A stretch of DNA of 64,000 nt from Flavobacterium sp. PMTSA4. Lineage in GTDB: Bacteria > Bacteroidota > Bacteroidia > Flavobacteriales > Flavobacteriaceae. Where the stretch lies: assembly GCF_032098525.1 (NCBI RefSeq), contig NZ_CP134890.1, forward strand, positions 2,294,001 through 2,358,000, written 5' to 3'. Position numbers and translations under genes: made by a program. Positions 52,577 through 59,241 of the stretch are shown in pieces (within the stretch, counting starts at the first letter, position 1; each line of letters starts with the position of its first letter). The notes under the pieces were generated by a model. That model was given only the letters and a program-made list of their open reading frames with translations, did not search any database and was not told the DNA's origin.

Positions 52577-53914
52577 TTAAAACTGTTCTCCGTGTTGTGA
52601 TAAGTCAAGTCCTATTTGCTCTGATTCTTCGGTAACTCTCAACGGAATAATCTTGTTGGTTAATCGGAATAAAAGGTAGGCACCGCCAAAAGTGAAAACA
52701 GAAACCAATAACAACGCTAGCATGTGATGACCAAATACCCCAAAGCCACCGTGTAATAGACTTGCGTTTTCGCCTTGAGCAAAGATGGCTGTCAATATCA
52801 TGCCTACTATTCCACCGATACCGTGACAAGCAAAAACATCTAGGGTATCGTCTATTTCTTTTAGCTTTTTCCAATAGACCATCTTGTTAGAAATGATGGC
52901 GCCAATGAATCCGAAGAAGATACTTTGGGGAATGGTGATAAATCCTGCCGAAGGTGTAATCACTACTAACCCAACTACGGCTCCGATACAAGCACCTAAT
53001 GCCGATACGTTTCTACCGTTCAATCGGTCAAGGAAAACCCAGGTTAGCATGGCTGCTGATGAAGCAATGGTAGTGGTGGCAAAAGCCATGGCTGCAGTAG
53101 CATTCGCTGCTAGTGCCGAACCAGCATTGAAACCAAACCATCCGAACCATAGCATTCCTGTACCAAGAAGTACAAACGGGATATTGGTTGGGATGTGTTC
53201 GCTGTTTTTACGTTTGCCCAGTACCAGTACACCCGCTAAGGCAGCAAAACCTGCACTGATGTGTACCACGGTTCCACCAGCGAAGTCTTTTACGCCAAAG
53301 AAACTTCCTAACAAACCATTAGGATGCCACACCATGTGACACAAAGGCGCATAAATGAAGATGGAGAACAAACAAATAAACAATAAGAACGAGATGAAGC
53401 GGATGCGTTCCGCTAGTGCGCCGGTGATGATAGCAGGAGTAATCACGGCAAATTTCATTTGGAATAAGGCAAAAAGGATGAACGGGATAGACGAGGCTAA
53501 GTTTTTATGAGGATGTGTATCTACAAAGTCAAAGAAGGCAAAATCAGTAGGGTTGCCAATGATTCCATAGTGAACGCCATTGATGGTTGGTCCTATCGGT
53601 TCGCCAAAAGAGAGTGAGAAACCAACAACCACCCAAAGCAAACCGATTACACCCAAACAAATAAAACTTTTTAGCATGGTAGAAATCACGTTTTTCTTGC
53701 CTACCATACCTCCGTAGAAGAATGAAAGACCGGGTGTCATCAGTAGCACTAAGCATGAAGCTGTTAGTAACCAAGCAACATCGGCGAAATTGATGGTGTC
53801 TTCGGGATTAAACAAAGTGTTGTTTTCTGCGGTTTGATGTGGCCAAAACAACCCTAAAAATGCTACTAAAGTGATAATGATGAATGAAGTAATCCAGCGT
53901 TTTTCTAAAGCCAT
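52577..53914 (-). CDS. amtB: Ammonium transporter AmtB
   Basis: Inner-membrane ammonium channel, 445 residues. Signatures are PGLSFFYGGMVGKKNVISTMLKSF, HMVWHPNGLLGSFFGVKDFAGGTVVHISAGFAALAG with the first pore His, and FACHGIGGIVGMI with the second pore His. It has about eleven to twelve hydrophobic segments. No glnK/PII gene is next to it, unlike in many bacteria. The 150-bp leader carries three GGGGTA boxes at exact 53-base intervals. Confidence 0.96.
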   Translation of the reverse strand: MALEKRWITSFIIITLVAFLGLFWPHQTAENNTLFNPEDTINFADVAWLLTASCLVLLMTPGLSFFYGGMVGKKNVISTMLKSFICLGVIGLLWVVVGFSLSFGEPIGPTINGVHYGIIGNPTDFAFFDFVDTHPHKNLASSIPFILFALFQMKFAVITPAIITGALAERIRFISFLLFICLFSIFIYAPLCHMVWHPNGLLGSFFGVKDFAGGTVVHISAGFAALAGVLVLGKRKNSEHIPTNIPFVLLGTGMLWFGWFGFNAGSALAANATAAMAFATTTIASSAAMLTWVFLDRLNGRNVSALGACIGAVVGLVVITPSAGFITIPQSIFFGFIGAIISNKMVYWKKLKEIDDTLDVFACHGIGGIVGMILTAIFAQGENASLLHGGFGVFGHHMLALLLVSVFTFGGAYLLFRLTNKIIPLRVTEESEQIGLDLSQHGEQF

Positions 53915-53946
53915 AATTATAACTACTATTTTTTAACCCTAAAAAT

Positions 53947-54061
53947 TATGGGGTAAAGATATTAAAAAATATAAATAATTATAATTAGTGTTTAAAAAAA
54001 TAGGGGTACTGGTTAATAAATTTAGTTTTATTAATCAATAACGGTGTTTTTAATAGGGGTA
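53947..54061. promoter_or_regulatory. Three evenly spaced boxes before amtB
   Basis: GGGGTA at 53950-53955, 54003-54008 and 54056-54061, each preceded by AT-rich TATG/AATAG. The spacing is 53 bases both times, about five helical turns. On the minus strand the first box follows TATCTTTA (53961-53954), a likely -7 box with one mismatch, so the boxes sit near the start and upstream of it. Confidence 0.5.
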
Positions 54062-54064
54062 AGG

Positions 54065-55012
54065 TTATTTGCCTGCTGCTTTTGCTAATGTTTTAAGGTC
54101 GGATGCTTTTAAATTAAAACCTGAACCCGAAAAATTGCTATAGACTATCAATCCGGTTTTAGAATTAGTCACAGTAACAAAGTGGTCGTTGCCGCTTTTG
54201 ATTAATAGTAAATAATAAATATTAGTGTCGGAAGTGTTGATTTTAGTGTTTAGTTCCTCAATGCTGACCACCTTATATGAAAAAGGATAATCGGCTAAGA
54301 GTTCTTTCTCCTCGTACTTTTTGCTTTCGTCTCCAGAGTTTTTAGAGAACTTGGTCAACACATAATCGGGTAGGTAAAGCGTGGTGCTTGCTAGTGCTTT
54401 TACTTCGTTGGTGTCCATAAACTCTTCTTTGTACTCGCGTACTTGCCCGACAGTAAGTGAGGTGCAAAGCATTTGAAGCATGTTGCCAAATACTCCATCA
54501 CCCCAATTTTTAAGGTGTCCGCTGGCGTCATAGTCTATGCGGTAGAGTGAGCTTGGGTTGGCTTGGGTAAGGTAATCTGGGAATAATTCAAAGGTAGCGA
54601 GGCTTATTTTGTCGGCTTGGTTGAAGTGACGGCGTTTTTTTGAGTCGTAAGTGTACTTGCCGTTGGTAGTCCAAAGTTCTAGGAATACACGGGTTTCGGT
54701 GTTGGCGGTTGGGCTGTTGCTGCTTGACATCTTACCCCCAATGGTGATGAAACTGGCGTTGGGTTGAATGTGTTGCTCTACTTCTTTATAGGCGATGCAT
54801 TCTATTTTTGAGAATGTCCAGTATTTTTTGGCGGCTGCTACAAAGGCTGCCGCTTTTGGTGAAGCTGGATCTTTCATGGCAATGTAGGTTGTGCCGTCTT
54901 TTATTTTTGCCAATTCGTCGGTGTTGGAGATGCTGATTTGGGCTGATGTAGTAGCCATTGCAGCTAGCGCAAGCAGGTTCAATAGTAGCTGTTTGAAGCG
55001 GAATGGTTTCAT
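54065..55012 (-). CDS. Secreted protein of unknown function
   Basis: A 315-residue exported protein: signal peptide cut after LNLLALAAMATTSAQ, then a soluble, charged body. Clear motifs are absent; stretches such as NWGDGVFGNMLQMLCTSLTVGQVREYKEEF and YYLLLIKSGNDHFVTVTNSKTGLIVYSNFSGSGF suggest an alpha/beta fold with a beta-rich end. There is no T9SS sorting tail and only one or two Cys. Base composition is more GC-rich than the genes on either side of 50 kb. A -7 box lies at 55037-55044. Not recognised. Confidence 0.72.
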   Translation of the reverse strand: MKPFRFKQLLLNLLALAAMATTSAQISISNTDELAKIKDGTTYIAMKDPASPKAAAFVAAAKKYWTFSKIECIAYKEVEQHIQPNASFITIGGKMSSSNSPTANTETRVFLELWTTNGKYTYDSKKRRHFNQADKISLATFELFPDYLTQANPSSLYRIDYDASGHLKNWGDGVFGNMLQMLCTSLTVGQVREYKEEFMDTNEVKALASTTLYLPDYVLTKFSKNSGDESKKYEEKELLADYPFSYKVVSIEELNTKINTSDTNIYYLLLIKSGNDHFVTVTNSKTGLIVYSNFSGSGFNLKASDLKTLAKAAGK

Positions 55013-55036
55013 AGGCTAAAGCTTATTATGGTTTAT

Positions 55037-55044
55037 CAAACATA
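55037..55044 (-). promoter_or_regulatory. -7 element for the secreted protein gene
   Basis: Minus strand TATGTTTG, an exact TAnnTTTG, 25 bases before the ATG at 55012. Confidence 0.45.
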
Positions 55045-55128
55045 CTAAAAAAAATAGTAACTCTTTTATTTCTCGATGCAACTGGGAGCAGTATTGATAT
55101 AAATGGCTGTAAATCTTATAGATATTCT

Positions 55129-55157
55129 TTGTTTAGAATGAATTTTTAGTATCTTTA
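55129..55157 (+). promoter_or_regulatory. Promoter ahead of the 11-bp repeats
   Basis: TTG (55129-55131), 18 bases, TATCTTTA (55150-55157). Transcription would start near 55164, so the five repeats would lie at the beginning of the transcript. Confidence 0.4.
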
Positions 55158-55170
55158 TCTTTACTATTAT

Positions 55171-55225
55171 ACGTTATATATACGTCATAAACACGTTATA
55201 TATACGCTATATATACGTTATAAAT
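55171..55225. repeat. Five tandem 11-bp repeats (ACGTTATATAT)
   Basis: Consecutive units: ACGTTATATAT (55171), ACGTCATAAAC (55182), ACGTTATATAT (55193), ACGCTATATAT (55204) and ACGTTATAAAT (55215). Units 1 and 3 are identical and the others differ at one to three places. The 11-base period is close to one helical turn, as in iteron-type protein-binding sites. The array ends 29 bases before the ATG of the next gene. Confidence 0.9.
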
Positions 55226-55254
55226 AATAAGAATACTAACTTAATACAACAATT

Positions 55255-55998
55255 ATGGCTAAACAAAAAGGAATTGTAACATTAGTTGGGACCATTGATG
55301 GACTCAATTTTTATGTACGAAAAGGGAAAAACTGTGTCCGAAAAGCGGGCGGAGGATTTACAAGAGAAAAAATTAAAAAACTACCTTCAATGATTCGTGT
55401 TCGAGAAAATGGAGGAGAGTTTGGGGATGTATCTCGATTTAAGAAAAAATTTAAAGATTTGTTGTTTCCCTTTTTTGGGAGTTATAACGATACGACTTTA
55501 CATGGCAGAATGATGAGTTTGTTTCAAAAAGTAAAGGTTTGTGATGAGGTTTCGGTGCGAGGTGAACGGAAGGTTGGGGTTGGATTGACTACTGATGAAG
55601 GGAAATTGTTGTTGCAACGGTTTGGGTTTACAGAGAAAAGTGTGCGTGCTGTTTTGCCCGGAAGGTTGGTTTATCATCCTTCGACTTATTCCTTGGAAGT
55701 GACGGATTTTGATATCAATTCTTCAGATTTCCCTAAAAGTGCTGCTATAATGGAGTTGCAATTTGGTATAATGGCTTTAGATGACTTACTTTTGCCTTCC
55801 CAAATTTTCATGAGTACGCCGCAGTATTTTGATGCTCAAAGTACGGTTACTGATTTTGTAATGACGCCGAATGAATTGCCGCCAAGTGGTGTTGTAACCA
55901 TAGCCGTAGCTGGGGTTCGGTTTTATGAAGTGGTGAATGGTGAACGGTATTTGCTGAAGGCTTTGAATCTTCAGAGTGTTGAGGTGGTTGGGGTTTAG
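55255..55998 (+). CDS. Conserved Flavobacteriia protein of unknown function
   Basis: A 247-residue soluble protein. The very basic N-terminus MAKQKGIVTLVGTIDGLNFYVR followed by RKAGGGFTREKIKKLPSMIRVRENGGEFG is a pattern I know from hypothetical proteins in many Flavobacterium genomes, sometimes in several copies, without a named function. The second half is beta-rich with a DFDINSSDFP segment. No signal peptide, membrane helix or catalytic motif. It is preceded by the 11-bp repeat array and more G-rich than its upstream flank. Possibly a DNA-associated or particle-associated protein; that is a guess. Confidence 0.7.
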   Translation: MAKQKGIVTLVGTIDGLNFYVRKGKNCVRKAGGGFTREKIKKLPSMIRVRENGGEFGDVSRFKKKFKDLLFPFFGSYNDTTLHGRMMSLFQKVKVCDEVSVRGERKVGVGLTTDEGKLLLQRFGFTEKSVRAVLPGRLVYHPSTYSLEVTDFDINSSDFPKSAAIMELQFGIMALDDLLLPSQIFMSTPQYFDAQSTVTDFVMTPNELPPSGVVTIAVAGVRFYEVVNGERYLLKALNLQSVEVVGV

Positions 55999-56078
55999 GT
56001 TAGAGGCAAGAAACAAGAAGCAAGATTTTGGCTCACTCAAAAGGAGAGGATTTTTTTGAAAAATAGATAATAGATTTT

Positions 56079-56747
56079 ATGAGAAAGTATTGGATTGTTT
56101 TTTTGTTTTTGGGTTATGTTGGGTTTTCGCAATTGAAGGTTGTTAAAGGGAAAACTGATTATCCTTTTTGGATTAATGTGCCTGAAAAGGAAGAAGCGCA
56201 ACCGTTGCTTATTTTTCTTCATGGGAAAAGTTTATCGGGGACGGATATTAACCGCGTGCGTCGTTATGGGGTTTTGTATGCTATGGATAGAGGGAAAACC
56301 ATTCCTGCTATTGTGGTAGCGCCACAATTGGCGAGTGGTTCGTGGAACCCGGATAAGGTGTTGGAGGTTTTGGAATATGTGAAAGCCAATTATAAAGTAG
56401 ATACGAAGCGCATTTATGTGTGTGGTATGAGTTTAGGCGGTTATGGAACGATGCATTTTGCGGGGAAATATCCTGAAAAAATTACTGCTGCAGTTGAGAT
56501 TTGTGGTGGTGGTAACACGGCCGATGGTTGCCGATTGGCGACTATACCCACTTGGCTAATTCATGGCGATAAAGATTTTATTGTAAAAATGAGTGAATCG
56601 GAAAAAGTATATGATGCTATTAAAGCCTGTAATCCCGATGCCGATACTCAATTTACGGTTATTAAAGACGGGAATCATGGCAATGTGGAACGCCAGTTTC
56701 ACCAGGATGCTATTTATGATTGGTTGTTTTCGAAGGTTAAAAATTAG
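56079..56747 (+). CDS. Exported alpha/beta hydrolase (esterase/peptidase-like)
   Basis: Secreted serine hydrolase of 222 residues: signal peptide MRKYWIVFLFLGYVGFSQ, an oxyanion region LLIFLHGKSLSGTD, nucleophile elbow CGMSLGGYGTMHFA (Ser near 122), catalytic Asp in LIHGDKDFIV and His in KDGNHGNVE. The fold is that of prolyl-oligopeptidase/feruloyl-esterase-like hydrolases. Several Cys could form disulfides. Its stop is followed at once by a long direct repeat. Substrate unknown. Confidence 0.87.
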   Translation: MRKYWIVFLFLGYVGFSQLKVVKGKTDYPFWINVPEKEEAQPLLIFLHGKSLSGTDINRVRRYGVLYAMDRGKTIPAIVVAPQLASGSWNPDKVLEVLEYVKANYKVDTKRIYVCGMSLGGYGTMHFAGKYPEKITAAVEICGGGNTADGCRLATIPTWLIHGDKDFIVKMSESEKVYDAIKACNPDADTQFTVIKDGNHGNVERQFHQDAIYDWLFSKVKN

Positions 56748-56845
56748 TTTGCTTTGCTAGTCGCTTCGCTTGTTTCAAGTTTCGGGTTTCAAGTTTCAAG
56801 TTTGCTTCGCCAGTCGCTTCGCTCGTGTCAGGCTTCAAGTTTGAT
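56748..56845. repeat. 53-bp imperfect direct repeat with AAGTTTC motifs
   Basis: Two imperfect tandem copies: TTTGCTTTGCTAGTCGCTTC at 56748 and TTTGCTTCGCCAGTCGCTTC at 56801, each followed by CAAGTTT-type octamers. Related AACTTGAAAC motifs lie in the hemF-hemB gap (7624-7650). It separates the esterase gene from the AT-rich XRE/helicase pair. Confidence 0.75.
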
Positions 56846-56963
56846 GAGCAAATAAAACCATAAATAAAGCAGGCTACAAAACCCAAACCCAAAAAATCAA
56901 CATCTCCATAGGAACTAGAACCGACCTTAAAGTTATTTTAGAAAAAAATTAAGGAATAATCCC

Positions 56964-56988
56964 GACTATACTCCGTTGTTTTAAAGTC
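56964..56988. promoter_or_regulatory. GACT...AGTC inverted repeat before the XRE gene
   Basis: GACTATA (56964-56970) and TTAAAGTC (56981-56988) form an imperfect dyad spaced like a controller-protein box, 23 bases before the XRE ATG. GACT/AGTC arms are typical of restriction-modification controller operators; autoregulation is inferred. Confidence 0.4.
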
Positions 56989-57011
56989 TACATTTTCTAA
57001 AATTTGCTTAT

Positions 57012-57218
57012 ATGGATATTAAGCAAAAATTCGGAAATAGAATAAAAGAATTGCGTAAGCAAAAAGGGTTATCACAAGAAAAGTTAGCCAACTTGGCTGA
57101 GGTTGATAGAACTTATTTGCCAACAATCGAAAAAGGAGAACGTAATGTTTCTATAGAAGTTGTTGAAAGACTAGCAAAAGCACTTGACGTTAAAATAAAA
57201 GATTTATTCGATGAATAG
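57012..57218 (+). CDS. XRE-family controller-like regulator
   Basis: A 68-residue helix-turn-helix protein made up almost entirely of the Cro/CI-type domain: GNRIKELRKQKGLSQEKLANLAEVDRTYLPTIEKGERN, then VSIEVVERLAKALDVKIKDLF. The DRTYLxxIEKGERN turn and the size match controller (C) proteins of restriction-modification operons. It overlaps the next gene by eight bases, so the two are co-translated and the regulator probably times expression of the downstream enzyme. The surrounding sequence is clearly more AT-rich than the flanks. Confidence 0.88.
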   Translation: MDIKQKFGNRIKELRKQKGLSQEKLANLAEVDRTYLPTIEKGERNVSIEVVERLAKALDVKIKDLFDE

Positions 57219-59190
57219 GGCATATTATTCTGGCTCTATTGATGAGTTTCTAAAAGAAGATTCCGTTTCAATTTTTGGCAAAATTTCAGGAAATTATGAT
57301 TTAAACAGACAAGAAAAACAGCAATCAAATGCATGGAAAAAGCAAATTGAAATATTAAAAAAATCTATCTCATCCTTTAAGGGAAAAATTTATTTTGAAT
57401 TTACTATTCCAAGAATGGGTAAGAAAGTTGACAATATTTTAATTATTGACAACTGTATTTTTGTTGTTGAATTTAAAATTGGTTCTGAAATTTATGATAG
57501 TTATGCAAAAGAGCAAGCTTTTAATTATGGTCTAGATTTAAATAATTTTCATGAAGGAAGTCATAACCAAAACATTATACCAATATTAGTATCTAGTGAT
57601 GCACCATCAGTTAAAAATGTAATTTCAAAAAATATTGATGGACTATATAACGTAGTTTGTGCTAACTCATCAAATTTAGAAGGGGTAATAAAGCTCATTT
57701 TAAATGATTTAAAATCCGAAAAGAAAATTGATGTTTATTTTTGGGAAAACTCAATTTACAAACCAACTCCAACTATTATTGAAGCAGCAACTGCATTATA
57801 TAAAAATCATAAAGTTGAAGACATTACTAGGCATGATGCCGGTGCTGAAAATTTAGCAGTTACATCAAAATGTATCTCAAAAATTATTGATTATTCTAAA
57901 ATCAATTCAAGAAAAACAATTTGTTTTATAACAGGTGTTCCCGGCGCAGGAAAAACACTTGCTGGTCTGGATATTGCAAACTTGCGTTCAAATTATCAAG
58001 AGGAAGAACATGCAGTTTTCCTTTCAGGAAATGGGCCACTGGTTGATGTTTTACGAGAAGCATTAGCAAGAGATAAAGTAAAAACTGCTAAAGAAAATGG
58101 GGAAAATTTATCAAAGGAAAATGCAAAATCTCAAGTTAAATCATTTATACAAAATATTCATCATTTTAGAGATGCATCTTTAAGAGATGACAAAGCACCG
58201 ATTGAGAAGGTAACAATATTCGATGAGGCTCAAAGAGCTTGGACAAAAGAACAAGCATCGAGTTTTATGAAAAGAAATAAAGGAAATTCAGAGTTTAATA
58301 AATCTGAACCTGAGTTTTTAATTGAAGTAATGGACAGACATAAGGATTGGTGTACAATAGTATGTTTGATTGGCGGTGGACAAGAAATAAATACAGGTGA
58401 AGCTGGTTTAGAAGAATGGATAAGACCTTTTGAAAATAATTTTAAAGATTGGGACATATATTATTCCTCAAAAATTGTAGATGACGATAATTATATTAAA
58501 GATGAAAAAGCATTAGAAATTTTAAAAAATAAAAAAGCAGAACGAAAAGATGAATTACATCTTTCAGTTTCATTAAGATCTTTTAGAAGTGCTCAATTAT
58601 CAAATTTTATTCAAGAAATTATTAATAATAATTTAGAAAAATCAAAATATATATATACAGATTACATTCAAAAAGATTATCCAATAAGAATAACAAGGGA
58701 TTTAGATAAAGCAAAAAATTGGTTAAAAAAGAAAGCAAGAGGAAATGAAAGAACAGGAATAATTGCTTCATCCGGAGCAATTAGATTAAGACCTTTTGGT
58801 TTAAATGTTAAAGCAAAAATTAATGCTCCAATTTGGTTTCTAAATGATAAAGATGATATTCGTTCATCATTTTTTTTAGAAGAAGTTGCTACTGAATTTG
58901 ATATTCAAGGTTTAGAATTAGATTGGACTTGTGTTGCTTGGGACGGAGATTTCTTTTATAATAAAGAAAGATGGAATTATAAAAAATTTACAGGAACAAC
59001 TTGGAAAAAAAATGAAAACTCAGAGAGAATAAAATATTTAATAAATTCTTATAGAGTTTTATTAACTAGAGCAAGGCAGGGAATGATAATTTACATACCA
59101 TGCGGAAATGATGAAGATATCACTAGACCATCATTAATTTATGATGGTACTTTTACTTTTTTCAAAAATATTGGAATAAAAGAAATCTAA
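57211..59190 (+). CDS. PD-(D/E)XK nuclease fused to DUF2075/SF1 helicase
   Basis: Cytoplasmic 659-residue enzyme. Residues about 55-170 form a RecB-like PD-(D/E)XK nuclease domain: D74 in GKKVDNILII, then E87-F-K89 in FVVEFKIG, and the QxxxY motif Q102-Y106. Residues 235-640 form a superfamily 1 helicase of the DUF2075 (Schlafen-3-like) type: Walker A TGVPGAGKT (241-249), Walker B FDEAQR (337-342), motif III IGGGQEIN (387-394), motif V TEFDIQGLELD (561-571) and motif VI RVLLTRARQG (615-624). All expected catalytic residues are present. It overlaps the XRE gene. Anti-phage defence is inferred from architecture and context; no methyltransferase partner is present. Confidence 0.9.
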   Translation: MNRAYYSGSIDEFLKEDSVSIFGKISGNYDLNRQEKQQSNAWKKQIEILKKSISSFKGKIYFEFTIPRMGKKVDNILIIDNCIFVVEFKIGSEIYDSYAKEQAFNYGLDLNNFHEGSHNQNIIPILVSSDAPSVKNVISKNIDGLYNVVCANSSNLEGVIKLILNDLKSEKKIDVYFWENSIYKPTPTIIEAATALYKNHKVEDITRHDAGAENLAVTSKCISKIIDYSKINSRKTICFITGVPGAGKTLAGLDIANLRSNYQEEEHAVFLSGNGPLVDVLREALARDKVKTAKENGENLSKENAKSQVKSFIQNIHHFRDASLRDDKAPIEKVTIFDEAQRAWTKEQASSFMKRNKGNSEFNKSEPEFLIEVMDRHKDWCTIVCLIGGGQEINTGEAGLEEWIRPFENNFKDWDIYYSSKIVDDDNYIKDEKALEILKNKKAERKDELHLSVSLRSFRSAQLSNFIQEIINNNLEKSKYIYTDYIQKDYPIRITRDLDKAKNWLKKKARGNERTGIIASSGAIRLRPFGLNVKAKINAPIWFLNDKDDIRSSFFLEEVATEFDIQGLELDWTCVAWDGDFFYNKERWNYKKFTGTTWKKNENSERIKYLINSYRVLLTRARQGMIIYIPCGNDEDITRPSLIYDGTFTFFKNIGIKEI

Positions 59191-59241
59191 AATTTAATAC
59201 ATCTTAAATTAGGTCCTATCAATAAAACCAAACAAACCAAA

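Noticed and set aside
52884..53339. 151-codon frame antisense to amtB
   Set aside because: The product is low-complexity Ala/Pro/Thr typical of the complement of a membrane protein; amtB motifs are unambiguous.
57012..57218. Toxin-antitoxin pair with the downstream gene
   Set aside because: The partner is a 659-residue nuclease-helicase, far larger than usual toxins, and the XRE protein lacks an antitoxin-type extension.
57012..59190. Complete restriction-modification system
   Set aside because: No methyltransferase gene or motif is present on either strand near the XRE/nuclease pair.
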